Below, piece after piece: positions 1 to 7,476 of a stretch of DNA of 22,973 bases. The DNA is taken from assembly GCA_038045965.1 (NCBI GenBank), contig JBBSXD010000025.1:1-22973 (forward strand). Direction: 5' to 3'. Positions within the stretch are counted from its first letter, which is position 1; every line of letters begins with the position of its first letter. A program made the translations under genes and the position numbers. The notes under the pieces were generated by a model. It was not told the origin of the DNA. It worked only from the letters and a program-made list of their open reading frames with translations, and made no database searches. Origin of the DNA: ARS1285 sp038045965 (lineage in GTDB: Archaea > Nanobdellota > Nanobdellia > Pacearchaeales > GW2011-AR1).

Positions 1-60
1 GGGGGAGAAGAGAAGGTGGAAGGACTGAAAGTAAAAATTTTTAAGTATGATTTATTTTAG
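1..60 (+). CDS. C-terminal end of a gene cut by the window edge
   Basis: Frame 1 is open from the first base to a TAG at 58-60 and encodes about 19 charged residues (starting GGEEKVEGLK). Nothing can be recognised in so short a piece. It is listed because the reading frame runs off the window edge; it may equally be chance open sequence. Confidence 0.3.
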   Translation, partial: GGEEKVEGLKVKIFKYDLF

Positions 61-216
61 AAATTAATAAAATTTATGGGGTTTAAGTGGACAGATTTAA
101 GATGTATGTGTGATGGAACACAAGTGATTCTGGAAGATAAAATGCCATTGTAAAGTAAGTACAATATAAAAAGCTTTAAAAGGCGCAAATCTTACTACTT
201 TTTAGGAAAAGTTGCT

Positions 217-366
217 ATGAAAAAAAAAATTAGTATTAGCATTGAAGAGAAAACTATATTAAAATTAGATGATTATCTTAGTAGAGACATTTTTAGAAAT
301 AAAAGTCATTTGATTGAGCTTGCTATTAATAAATTTATGGAGAAGATAGAAAATGAGAGAAGCTAA
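217..366 (+). CDS. Small ribbon-helix-helix protein (antitoxin-like)
   Basis: The 49-residue product begins MKKKISISIEEKTILKLDDY and continues with a short turn and an amphipathic helix containing RNKSHLIELAINKFM. A short beta strand followed by a helix with LDDYL and then RN/RSxLIELAI is the usual ribbon-helix-helix layout of CopG/VapB-type DNA-binding proteins, which act as dimers on operators and often as antitoxins. A TATA-like TATAAAAAG lies at 165 and an AGGAA at 204-208 could serve as ribosome binding site. The next reading frames follow closely (ATG at 353 overlapping the end, then a 95-codon gene at 417), so a two-gene unit is possible. The fold is read from pattern only; a partner toxin is not proven. 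Confidence 0.65.
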   Translation: MKKKISISIEEKTILKLDDYLSRDIFRNKSHLIELAINKFMEKIENERS

Positions 367-416
367 ACAAAAGTTTGATGATTTGGCATCAAAATTAAGA
401 TTTGGAGAAGAGTAGG

Positions 417-704
417 ATGAGACTTTGTAAGAAAATCTGGTTGAAATGCCAAATAAGAAAGTACGAAAAATTTTTATTAGAAGAAGGCATGCAAGAAGCA
501 GCCGATAGAGGAAAAAATATTCAGTTTGGATTGGAAGGCAAAGCAGTTATTAGTGATAATCCTTTTGAAAGGATTTATCTACCTCAAAACGTAGAGGGCA
601 AAACAGACATTTCTCCTATTTTAGCTTTGGGCGCAGAAAGGCATCAAGAAGAAGTTAGAAGATATATCATTTATCAGAAGATGTTAAAGAGGTCAGAAAG
701 ATAA
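417..704 (+). CDS. Unknown 95-residue protein downstream of the RHH gene
   Basis: This is an open frame with a basic N-terminus (MRLCKKIWLKCQIRKYEKF) and a C-terminal helix rich in Glu and Arg. I chose ATG 417 rather than TTG 402 because a GGAGAAG stretch at 404-410 sits at Shine-Dalgarno distance before it. A 20-codon frame (353-415) overlaps the RHH gene and ends two bases before this ATG, so the three frames are tightly packed. I do not recognise a family. Its position after an antitoxin-like gene makes a toxin or accessory role possible, but no toxin motif is visible. The gene meets the next gene tail to tail (its stop ends at 704, the other stop begins at 705). Confidence 0.45.
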   Translation: MRLCKKIWLKCQIRKYEKFLLEEGMQEAADRGKNIQFGLEGKAVISDNPFERIYLPQNVEGKTDISPILALGAERHQEEVRRYIIYQKMLKRSER

Positions 705-1130
705 TTATACGTGTGAGTGTCTCTTTCTAAAACTTGATTCACCAGTTGCCAACGCTTCTAAAATACTTTTCACAGTTCCCCTGCCCTCTATCTTTCTATG
801 ATTTGGTATAACTGTTAAGACTTCATTCTCATTGTAAATTTTTGTTCCTTCCTTATATCCTTCAATTAAACTATATCCCATTTTTCTAGCAATCTTCTTT
901 AGTTCTCTTGTGTCATCGACATATCTTCTTTGTTCTAAAATTTCTTGGGCATAGTTTCTTTCTCTTTGAGATGTTAGGATTAAACCTACGACTAATAAAG
1001 TAATAGCAATGAAATTTATAGAAGTAGAAATTGGAGCGCCGATTACTGCACCAGTTATCTTTACGTTTGAAACTAAAATTATCAAAGACATTACTATTAG
1101 AATTAGACCGATGAACCTCTTCTTTCTCAT
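705..1130 (-). CDS. Two-helix membrane protein with HicA-like C-terminal domain
   Basis: The protein has two strongly hydrophobic segments at the N-terminus (from FIGLILIVMSLIILV and from NFIAITLLVVGLIL) separated by a short loop, then a soluble region of about 70 residues. That tail reads like the HicA fold (small dsRBD-like mRNA interferase): a start helix LKKIARKMGYSLI, a strand hairpin EGTKIY, then VIPNHRKIEGRGTVKSIL, matching the usual P-x-H then GT-hydrophobic-x-x-IL pattern. The catalytic His of the HicA G-[ST]-H motif is replaced (EGTK). A start at 1208 is open, but AATAAATA lies 27 nt before ATG 1130, whereas the TATA near 1210 is too close to 1208, so I prefer 1130 (141 residues). 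It may be a membrane-anchored, non-nuclease relative. Confidence 0.55.
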   Translation of the reverse strand: MRKKRFIGLILIVMSLIILVSNVKITGAVIGAPISTSINFIAITLLVVGLILTSQRERNYAQEILEQRRYVDDTRELKKIARKMGYSLIEGYKEGTKIYNENEVLTVIPNHRKIEGRGTVKSILEALATGESSFRKRHSHV

Positions 1131-1246
1131 AGATTTTAAAAGAGAAAGGTATTTATTAATTTTTTGGTTGTTTATTCGTCTTAATAACAAGGACAAAATG
1201 TCCGACATCTTTATAAATTATCTCATTTTTTTATATTAGGTGTATT

Positions 1247-2089
1247 ATGATAATAAATAATGAAAATTTATTTCTTATATTGCTGGCTGTTGTTTGGATT
1301 ATAGGGGCGATATTACAAGATATTAAAAGAAGAGAAGTTGATAACATATGGAATTTTAGTTTGATAGCTTTTGCTTTGGCTTATAGATTTTCATTAAGTA
1401 TCTTTAATGGAAATTATATGTTTTTTTTAAATGGAATTGTTGGATTGATTATATTTTTGTTTTTAGGGAATTTATTTTATTATGGAAGATTATTTGCTGG
1501 GGGGGATGCTAAATTATTAATAGCTCTTGGAAGTATATTGCCTTTAAGCTATGAATGGATAATTAATTTTAAAATATTTTTAGTTTTTATATCGGGATTT
1601 TTGTTTGGAGGCAGTATTTATGTTTTTTTATGGTCTATAGTTTTAGTTTTTTTAAATTTTGAGAAATTCTCTAGAGAGTATAAAAAACAAAGTATGTCCT
1701 ATAAAAATTATTTTATTTATAGTTTTATATTTGTTTTAATATTAAGTTTTTTATTTTATTTTATTAATAAAATCCTGATTTTTAGTGCCTTAGTTTTTTT
1801 GTTGTTTCCTTTTTTATTCATTTTTGCGAGAGCTATTGAAGAGGTTTGTATGATTAAAAAAGTAAGTGTAGATAAATTAACTGTCGGTGATTGGTTATAT
1901 GAAGATTTGTATGTGAAAGGAAAGAAAATTGAGAAAAATTGGGAAGGATTATCTTATGAAGATTTAAAATTAATTCAGAAAAAATATAATAGAAAAGTAC
2001 TTGTGAAATATGGTATCCCCTTTACTCCCAGTTTTTTAATTGGATTCTTTTTAATTTTATATTTATCTAGTAAGGGGATCTTTCTTTAA
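1247..2089 (+). CDS. A24-type prepilin/pre-archaellin signal peptidase
   Basis: This 280-residue integral membrane protein has six or more hydrophobic segments. The two aspartates of the GxGD aspartic protease family are visible: Asp25 in LQDIKRREV at the cytoplasmic end of the first helix, and Asp87 in AGGDAKLL. Family members (FlaK, PibD, TadV-like) cleave the class III signal peptides of pilin-like and archaellin precursors at the membrane. A soluble stretch (about 195-255) precedes a last helix containing GIPFTPSFLIGFF, as in longer archaeal members. A TTTATAAA at 1210-1217 is 37 nt upstream, giving a short leader that carries AGGTG five to nine bases before the ATG. The gene overlaps the convergent HIT-like gene by 23 bases. 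No pilin gene is seen in the window. Confidence 0.82.
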   Translation: MIINNENLFLILLAVVWIIGAILQDIKRREVDNIWNFSLIAFALAYRFSLSIFNGNYMFFLNGIVGLIIFLFLGNLFYYGRLFAGGDAKLLIALGSILPLSYEWIINFKIFLVFISGFLFGGSIYVFLWSIVLVFLNFEKFSREYKKQSMSYKNYFIYSFIFVLILSFLFYFINKILIFSALVFLLFPFLFIFARAIEEVCMIKKVSVDKLTVGDWLYEDLYVKGKKIEKNWEGLSYEDLKLIQKKYNRKVLVKYGIPFTPSFLIGFFLILYLSSKGIFL

Positions 2090-2717
2090 ATTCTAATAAG
2101 TTATTTTTAGTTTTTATATTCTCTATTTTTTCTTTAATTTTTCTTTTTGCTCTTGTTTTTGTTTCTAATTTGTTTTTCAATTTTTTTAGTTCAGATTCAT
2201 CTTCTTTATATTTTTTTAATGGTCTGTCTTTATATATGGGAATTACATTTATTGCAGAATAGTTCTGAAAAGAAAATGTTTCAATTTTAATATCATCTGC
2301 TTTTAATTTAGATTTTAATTTCTTTCCCATTTTTTGAGCAAGTGTAAGAGCCGATTTTGGCATTTTTTCTATGGATGTATTTTTTTTAGGAATAATTATA
2401 ATATGCCCTTTGGATAATGGATTTATTTCTAGAATTGCAATAGCTTTTGAATTTTCCGTTATTTTAAATGAAGGAATTTTTTCTGAAATTATGAGTTCAA
2501 ATATTGGTTTATCTTCTGTTTTTTCATTAGAATCAATCTGTTTTAATCCCCCCTCTATAAATTCTATATTATTTTGTTTTAAGAAATCTTCAAGTTCTTT
2601 TTCATTAAAAGAATTTATTTTTTCTATTATTAACTTGTTATTTTCATTTGGAACTTGATTGATTTGTTCAATTATTTGTTCTTTTATTTTTGATGATTCT
2701 TCTGATGTAAAAGTCAT
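2067..2717 (-). CDS. HIT-like protein with degenerate histidine triad
   Basis: The 216-residue product has a helical N-terminus, a central region that follows the HIT-fold order, and a Lys/Glu-rich coiled tail. The central part contains AIAILEINPLSKGHIIIIPK, which matches the conserved strand GHxLVIPKxH of HIT nucleotide-binding proteins, then a helix, then FQNYSAINVIPIYKDRP where HIT proteins carry N...HxHxHxIPR. The triad histidines are absent, so hydrolase activity is unlikely. It may bind a nucleotide or play a structural role; no function can be assigned. The start is supported by CTATAAAAG about 29 nt upstream. The upstream flank is the hairpin-repeat array. Confidence 0.6.
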   Translation of the reverse strand: MTFTSEESSKIKEQIIEQINQVPNENNKLIIEKINSFNEKELEDFLKQNNIEFIEGGLKQIDSNEKTEDKPIFELIISEKIPSFKITENSKAIAILEINPLSKGHIIIIPKKNTSIEKMPKSALTLAQKMGKKLKSKLKADDIKIETFSFQNYSAINVIPIYKDRPLKKYKEDESELKKLKNKLETKTRAKRKIKEKIENIKTKNNLLEFKERSPY

Positions 2718-2780
2718 AGTTCAATTAATAATAAGTATCTTTTATAGTTTATTGTTGAAATATTTCATAAGTATAGTAAT

Positions 2781-3060
2781 TATCCAAATGCTCNNNNNNN
2801 NNNNNNNNNNNNNNNNNNNNNNNNNNNNNNNNNNNNNNNNNNNNNNNNNNNNNNNNNNNNNNNNNNNNNNNNNNNNNNNNNNNNNNNNNNNNNTGCTCGC
2901 ATTTGTGTAGTCCCAGATATCTAATTTATACTGACTATCCAAATGCTCTGCTCGCATTTGTGTAATGTATTTTAATCAATAGTTAGCCATTATCCAAATG
3001 CTCTGCTCGCATTTGTGTAGTCCCAGATATCTAATTTATACTGACTATCCAAATGCTCGC
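2781..3060. repeat. CRISPR-like array of 29-nt hairpin repeats with 26-nt spacers, interrupted by a gap
   Basis: A 29-nt unit starting TATCCAAATGCTC and ending TGCTCGCATTTGTGTA occurs at 2781-2793/2894-2909 (split by the N run), 2936-2964 and 2991-3019, and its first 13 bases recur at 3046-3058. Each unit can form a hairpin CAAATGC / GCATTTG with a 7-nt loop. The separating segments are each 26 nt (2910-2935, 2965-2990, 3020-3045), a strict period of 55. The first and third separators are identical, so the structure is also a 110-bp tandem repeat. Constant repeat and spacer length and the palindromic repeat resemble CRISPR, but no cas gene is near, spacers are short and one is duplicated. The true copy number is hidden by the gap. 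Confidence 0.7.
2794..2893. other. Assembly gap (100 N)
   Basis: Exactly 100 N fall inside a repeat unit: 13 bases of the unit precede it and 16 follow, together giving one complete 29-nt unit. A round-number gap inside a tandem array suggests that the assembler could not resolve the repeat and that further units may be missing. Confidence 0.98.
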
Positions 3061-3317
3061 CTAAAATCAATGATTTCTGCAGAGCTTACATTATTAATAG
3101 AATTTATTTTTTCTATCATTTCATCATTATCCAGATTTTCATCTCTTGAAAAAGATATATTTAAAGAGTTTAATCCAAAAGCTACTGGTTCTTTTTTTAT
3201 AATAAAATTTTTTCCTTGTTCTTTTATTATTATTTTTTCAGCTTTTTTTTGTATATCATCAAGATTAGTGTCTGGAGCATTAGGCATTATTTTTATGGTT
3301 ATTAAAGCAGTTCCCAT
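3045..3317 (-). CDS. ef1b: Elongation factor 1-beta (aEF1B)
   Basis: The 90-residue product has the length and layout of archaeal EF-1 beta, the guanine nucleotide exchange factor that reloads EF-1 alpha with GTP. It starts MGTALITIKIMPNAPDTNLD, has the middle strand KEPVAFGLNSLNISF (family pattern PIAFGLxxLxxxF), and ends SSAEIIDFRRAFG where the family has EVVDVxR. TTTAAAAA lies about 28 nt before the ATG. The last codons and stop (GCATTTGGATAG on this strand) are shared with the half repeat at the edge of the hairpin array, so the array begins at the stop codon. Confidence 0.88.
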   Translation of the reverse strand: MGTALITIKIMPNAPDTNLDDIQKKAEKIIIKEQGKNFIIKKEPVAFGLNSLNISFSRDENLDNDEMIEKINSINNVSSAEIIDFRRAFG

Positions 3318-3469
3318 ATATTTTAGGCAAAATTTTGTTTTTAAATGTTTGTAGTTAATTGATTATATAAGTTTGTAAATTATACTATTTATTTTTATAT
3401 TACAAATAAAAACAACAATTCTTATAAACATTATTAATATAAATCTTCTGTTATATGATAATAAAAATT

Positions 3470-3475
3470 GGTGAT
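3470..3475 (+). promoter_or_regulatory. Shine-Dalgarno GGTGAT before the RPA-like gene
   Basis: GGTGAT is the core archaeal anti-16S complement and ends four bases before ATG 3480. It fixes this start and shows a leadered message, unlike many genes in the window. A TAATATAAA at 3436 gives a plausible promoter with a short leader. Confidence 0.7.
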
Positions 3476-3479
3476 GTAG

Positions 3480-4409
3480 ATGGAAGGAAATTATAAACAA
3501 TTAATAGAGTTTATATCTGAGAGCTCTGGAGTTTCTATGGATGATATAGAAAGAAAAATTGAGGCTAAACAAGCTAAACTTGCTGGTTTAATAAGCAAGG
3601 AAGGAGCTGCACAAGTTATTGCAGCAGAATTAAATGTGAATTTTGATAAACAAATATTTAAGATAAATCAAGTTGTTCCTGGAATGAGAAAGATAAATGT
3701 TATAGGAAAAGTAATTGAATTATCTCCTGTTAGAGAATATAATAAGAATGGAAGAAGTGGGAGGATAGGTAGTTTTTTTTTGGCTGATGAAACTAGTAAT
3801 ATAAGGACTGTTTTATGGGATGAGAACCATATAGATTTGATAGTTGAAGGAAAAATTAGAGAGGATGTTGTTGTTGAAATTGGAAATGCAAGTATAAGAA
3901 ATGGAGAATTACATTTAGGAAGTTTTTCGGAAATAAAAATGAGCGATAGAAAAATAGATAAAATTATTAAGGATAAGCAAACCTTAATTAAAAAAATATC
4001 AGATTTTAATATAGGAGATAATGTTTCTACTAGAGCTTTTGTTGTAAATATGTTTGAGCCAAAGTTTTTTGAAGTTTGCCCTCAATGTAAGAAGAAAGTT
4101 GTTGATGGAAAGTGTAATGAACACAGTTTAGTTATTCCTGAAAGGAGAAGTTTATTAAGCATAGTTATAGACGATGGAAGTGCAAGTATAAGATGCACTA
4201 TTTTTCAAGAAGTTTTAGAAAAGATAATAAATAAAGAAGATTTAAATAATAATGAACTATTCTCCAGAAAAAGAAAAGAAATTATTGGAGAAGAATTTAT
4301 TATAAAGGGTCAAGTTAGAAAAAACCAAATGTTTGATAATAATGATTTTATAGTCAGTGAAGTAAATGAAATTAATTTAGACCAACTTATTAATGAATTA
4401 GAGAAATAA
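3480..4409 (+). CDS. RPA-like single-stranded DNA-binding protein (OB-fold with zinc finger)
   Basis: The 309-residue protein begins with a helical region of about 55 residues (IERKIEAKQAKLAGLISKEGAA), followed by an OB fold with PGMRKINVIGKVIELSPVREY and GRIGSFFLADETSNIRTVLWDE, then a second OB-like region carrying a zinc-binding set CPQC-x8-CNEH near residue 200. This is the arrangement of archaeal replication protein A (COG1599 type), which coats single-stranded DNA in replication, repair and recombination. RadA and a uracil-DNA glycosylase lie downstream on the same strand. The start is supported by GGTGAT four bases upstream. Whether it is the main SSB or a paralogue cannot be told here. 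Confidence 0.85.
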   Translation: MEGNYKQLIEFISESSGVSMDDIERKIEAKQAKLAGLISKEGAAQVIAAELNVNFDKQIFKINQVVPGMRKINVIGKVIELSPVREYNKNGRSGRIGSFFLADETSNIRTVLWDENHIDLIVEGKIREDVVVEIGNASIRNGELHLGSFSEIKMSDRKIDKIIKDKQTLIKKISDFNIGDNVSTRAFVVNMFEPKFFEVCPQCKKKVVDGKCNEHSLVIPERRSLLSIVIDDGSASIRCTIFQEVLEKIINKEDLNNNELFSRKRKEIIGEEFIIKGQVRKNQMFDNNDFIVSEVNEINLDQLINELEK

Positions 4410-4416
4410 TTTATTT

Positions 4417-4866
4417 ATGTTAATTAGAACTCATTTAAGTTTTGGAATATTTTTTATATTAATTTTTCTGCCATATCTTGATAATAAATTGTTGTTTATT
4501 TTTACGGTTTTATTAGGAGTTATATTCCCTGACTTAGATAGCAAGAATTCAAGTTATGGAAAATATTTAATTTTTAGACCATTTCAATTTTTTATTAAAC
4601 ATAGAGGAATTTTACATAGTTTTATTTCAGCTTTTATTCTTGGTTTTATTATTAAATATTTTTTTAATGATTATGGATTTATTATCGGGTATTTAAGTCA
4701 TTTAATTTTAGATTGTCTTACGAAACAAGGAGTTTATCTTTTCTGGCCTTTTTCATTTAAGATTAAAGGATTTTTAAAATCGGGAGGATTATTTGATGAA
4801 TTGTTATTTTTAATTTTAGTTTCTATTAATTTCATATTATTTTTTATTAATGTAATTTTTGCGTAA
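4417..4866 (+). CDS. YdjM-type membrane-bound metal-dependent hydrolase
   Basis: This is a 149-residue multi-pass membrane protein. It carries the polar motifs of the YdjM/DUF457 family in order: RTHLSFG near the N-terminus, VIFPDLDS, HRGILHS, and SHLILDCLTKQGVYLFWPFS. These His and Asp residues are thought to bind metal at the membrane surface; the biological substrate is not established. The ATG follows the stop of the RPA-like gene by only seven bases without a clear ribosome binding site, so it is either translated from the same message or uses a promoter inside the preceding gene. Length is typical for short members. Confidence 0.85.
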   Translation: MLIRTHLSFGIFFILIFLPYLDNKLLFIFTVLLGVIFPDLDSKNSSYGKYLIFRPFQFFIKHRGILHSFISAFILGFIIKYFFNDYGFIIGYLSHLILDCLTKQGVYLFWPFSFKIKGFLKSGGLFDELLFLILVSINFILFFINVIFA

Positions 4867-4888
4867 TATATGCCCTAATTGGATAATA

Positions 4889-4896
4889 CTTATAAG
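4889..4896 (+). promoter_or_regulatory. TATA box of radA
   Basis: CTTATAAG begins 29 nt before ATG 4918. This spacing is shared with other promoters here and selects 4918 as the start over an upstream TTG at 4879, in agreement with a leaderless transcript. Confidence 0.6.
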
Positions 4897-4917
4897 GGAA
4901 TATTAGTTATTATTTTT

Positions 4918-7443
4918 ATGACTGTTAAAAAGAAAGTTGATAATGAGGGAGATTTTGAAGATTCTGATGAAGAGATTAAAGAAGATAGTGATAAAAAAAT
5001 TAAAAATAAGAAGGAAAAAAAGGAAATGAATTTGTCTGATCTTCCTGGAGTAGGGCCTGCTGCAATTGAAAAATTGGAAAGTGCCGGAATTTTTGATTTG
5101 ATGGGAATAGCTGTTTTAGGCCCTAAAGAATTGAGTGATATGGCTGGAATGGGAGAAGCTGCTGCAAGAAAAGCCATTCAATCTGCTAGATCAATGATGG
5201 ATTTAGGATTTCAGGATGGAATGGAATTTGCAGAAAAAAGAAAAGAAATAGTTTATATTAATACGGGGAGTAATGAACTTAATAGTTTGCTTGGAGGCAA
5301 AGGTTTGGAAACTAAAGCTATCACTGAAGCTTTTGGGGCATATGGAAGCGGAAAAACTCAATTAGGATTAAGTCTTGCTGTAAATGTTCAGATGCCTATT
5401 GAAAAAGGAGGAGTAGAAGGTAAAGCAGTCTACATAGATACAGAAGGAACTTTTAGACCTGAAAGAATAAAACAAATAGCGCAGTCAAAAGGATTAAATC
5501 CAGAAAGTGTTTTAAAAAATATTTTGGTGGCCAGAGCTTTTAATAGTGATCATCAGATATTACTTGTAGAAAAAGTTGGAGAATTAATTAAAAATGGAGA
5601 ACCAATTAAAATTGTTATAGTAGATAGTTTAACTGCTCATTTTAGAGCTGAATTTAGCGGAAGAGGACAACTGGCAGATAGACAACAAAAATTAAATAAA
5701 TATTTACATAATCTGATGAGAATTGCTGAACAATTTAATCTAGTAGTTTATGTTACTAATCAAGTTATGGCTAATCCAGCTATGATGTTTGGAGATCCTA
5801 CAACTGCTATTGGTGGAAATATCGTCGGGCACGCTTGTTTAACTGGAGATAGTTTGGTGCAATTAAATGATGGAAACATAAAAGAAATAAGATATATAAG
5901 ACAAAATAATGTTGTTTCTGGAAATTTTGAGAGCATGAAGTTTGAGAATATGAATTCTAATTTAGTTTTTATTAATCCAGATATAGAAGAAATTTATAAT
6001 ATTAGAACTACAAATCAAATTAATTGTTCTAAACTTCATAGGTTTTTTTGTATAGAGAATTTTTCTATTATTGAAAAAGAAGCTAAAGAGTTAAAAGAAG
6101 GAGATTTTATTGCTCTAGCTAAAAAGATAGAATTAAATGGAGAAGAGCAGAGATTATTACCGATTAATGTTAAGAAAATTGGAAAACTTTCAACTGATTC
6201 TTCTAGAAAAACCGTTGAAAAAATTACTGAGAATGATACTGCTAGAAAAGAGATTTGTGAGAAAATAGGAATAACTACGAGGCAATTTAGAAAGGTTTTG
6301 AATCAAAACTATCCCACTTCAATAGAAGTTTTAGATAAACTACAAGAAAATTTAAATTTAAAATTAGAGATAATTCCTTTTTATACAAATAAGCATAAAG
6401 ATTTTATAATTCCAGAATTTATGAATAATAAGCTTTCTCAAATTTGTGGTTATTTTATTGGTGATGGTAATTTTGAAAATAGAGGATTAAAATTCAGAGA
6501 TGAAAGATATGAAGTTTTGAATTTTTATAGTTTTTTGTTTAAAGAAGTATTTAATGTAAATTCTAAAATATCAAAAATTAATGGCAGAAATTGTTTTAGT
6601 TTGGCAATAAATTCTCTTGAAATATCTAATTTTTTTAGATTATTTATGCCGAATATTTTAGAAATTATAGGAAAATCAAAGGATGAAGTTGTGAGATCAT
6701 TTATTAAAGGTTTTGTTGATGCTGAAGGACATATTGATAAAAAAAAGGCCAGAATAACTGTTGTTCAAAAAGAAAAAGATATATTAAGATATTTACAGTT
6801 ATTTTTATTGAGATTTGGTATACGCAGTTTTTTAAGATTTGATGTTGGAAGAAAAAAAATGAATGTTCTTTCAATTAGAGACGGAGATGTTAAAGATTAT
6901 TTACAAATTGGATTTAGTGCAAGTGATAAACAAGAAAGATTAATAGAATGTGTTAAATGTATAAATAATACTTATGATAAGGAAATGATGCCGATTTTAA
7001 GAAAAGATATTTGCAGTTTATTGAGAGAAGCTCGTTTGCATCCTTATTCTATTATTAAGTATAGACCAGATAATTATAAACTGATTAATAGAAGAGAATT
7101 ACAAAAAGTTTTTAGTTTCTTGATGAATGTAGAAATCAAGGATAGACAAATAAAACAAAAAATTGATTTTATTTTTAAATTATTAAATTCAGATTTCAGA
7201 TTTGAAAAGATTTTTAAGATAGAAGTTAAGAAAAATGTGGATAAAGAATTATTATATGATTTTTCTGTTCCTAAAAACGAGAATTATGTTGCAAATGGTT
7301 TTATAGTTCATAATTCAACATATCGTTTATATATTCGTCGTGGGAAAAAAGGATCTAGAGTAGCAAAACTTATTGATAGTCCAAATCTTCCAGATAATGA
7401 ATGTTTGTTTTATGTAGGGGATGGTGGTGTTTATGATGAATAA
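4918..7443 (+). CDS. radA: DNA repair and recombination protein RadA, split by an intein
   Basis: RadA is the archaeal Rad51/RecA recombinase that forms filaments on single-stranded DNA and catalyses strand exchange. The precursor has 841 residues: a charged N-terminus, a helix-hairpin-helix domain (about 35-95, LPGVGPAAIEKL), and the ATPase core with Walker A GAYGSGKT at 140-147 and Walker B IVIVDSL with Asp236. The L2/ATP-cap region runs up to GGNIVGHA, where an intein of 493 residues interrupts it. The C-terminal extein resumes with STYRLYIRRGKKGSRVAKL and ends VYDE. Joined exteins give about 348 residues, a normal RadA length. An upstream TTG (4879) is open but promoter spacing favours ATG 4918. 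Confidence 0.93.
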   Translation: MTVKKKVDNEGDFEDSDEEIKEDSDKKIKNKKEKKEMNLSDLPGVGPAAIEKLESAGIFDLMGIAVLGPKELSDMAGMGEAAARKAIQSARSMMDLGFQDGMEFAEKRKEIVYINTGSNELNSLLGGKGLETKAITEAFGAYGSGKTQLGLSLAVNVQMPIEKGGVEGKAVYIDTEGTFRPERIKQIAQSKGLNPESVLKNILVARAFNSDHQILLVEKVGELIKNGEPIKIVIVDSLTAHFRAEFSGRGQLADRQQKLNKYLHNLMRIAEQFNLVVYVTNQVMANPAMMFGDPTTAIGGNIVGHACLTGDSLVQLNDGNIKEIRYIRQNNVVSGNFESMKFENMNSNLVFINPDIEEIYNIRTTNQINCSKLHRFFCIENFSIIEKEAKELKEGDFIALAKKIELNGEEQRLLPINVKKIGKLSTDSSRKTVEKITENDTARKEICEKIGITTRQFRKVLNQNYPTSIEVLDKLQENLNLKLEIIPFYTNKHKDFIIPEFMNNKLSQICGYFIGDGNFENRGLKFRDERYEVLNFYSFLFKEVFNVNSKISKINGRNCFSLAINSLEISNFFRLFMPNILEIIGKSKDEVVRSFIKGFVDAEGHIDKKKARITVVQKEKDILRYLQLFLLRFGIRSFLRFDVGRKKMNVLSIRDGDVKDYLQIGFSASDKQERLIECVKCINNTYDKEMMPILRKDICSLLREARLHPYSIIKYRPDNYKLINRRELQKVFSFLMNVEIKDRQIKQKIDFIFKLLNSDFRFEKIFKIEVKKNVDKELLYDFSVPKNENYVANGFIVHNSTYRLYIRRGKKGSRVAKLIDSPNLPDNECLFYVGDGGVYDE
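5836..7314 (+). other. RadA intein with LAGLIDADG homing endonuclease
   Basis: This in-frame insert of 493 residues begins with Cys (CLTGDSLVQL, splicing block A) and ends with the His-Asn pair of FIVHN followed by Ser as the +1 extein residue. NYVANGFIVHN matches block G and LLYDFSVPKNEN block F. The centre contains the two dodecapeptide motifs of a DOD endonuclease: CGYFIGDGN at about residue 204 and GFVDAEGHI at about residue 295, each with its acidic residue. The N-terminal block B is weak: its usual T-x-x-H is read as SKLH. Splicing would regenerate RadA. The insertion point, just before STYR in the conserved core, is typical of inteins. Endonuclease activity is inferred from the intact motifs. 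Confidence 0.92.
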
Positions 7444-7476
7444 ATATAAATAGTAGTTTGCATTTGCTATAAGAGA

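Noticed and set aside
76..153. 25-codon frame starting ATG at 76
   Set aside because: Too short, no clear promoter or ribosome binding site, no recognisable content.
1009..1239. Plus-strand frame opposite the HicA-like membrane protein
   Set aside because: It lies antisense to the membrane helices, whose codons often leave the other strand open.
2659..2957. Open frames running across the N run on both strands
   Set aside because: They are open only because N was translated as unknown; the sequence on either side is repeat array.
2781..3060. Calling the array a confirmed CRISPR
   Set aside because: No cas genes in the window, duplicated spacer, short spacers and an assembly gap. Kept as CRISPR-like only.
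4890..5177. Minus-strand frame opposite the RadA N-terminus
   Set aside because: Shadow of a well-supported gene; its codon pattern mirrors radA.
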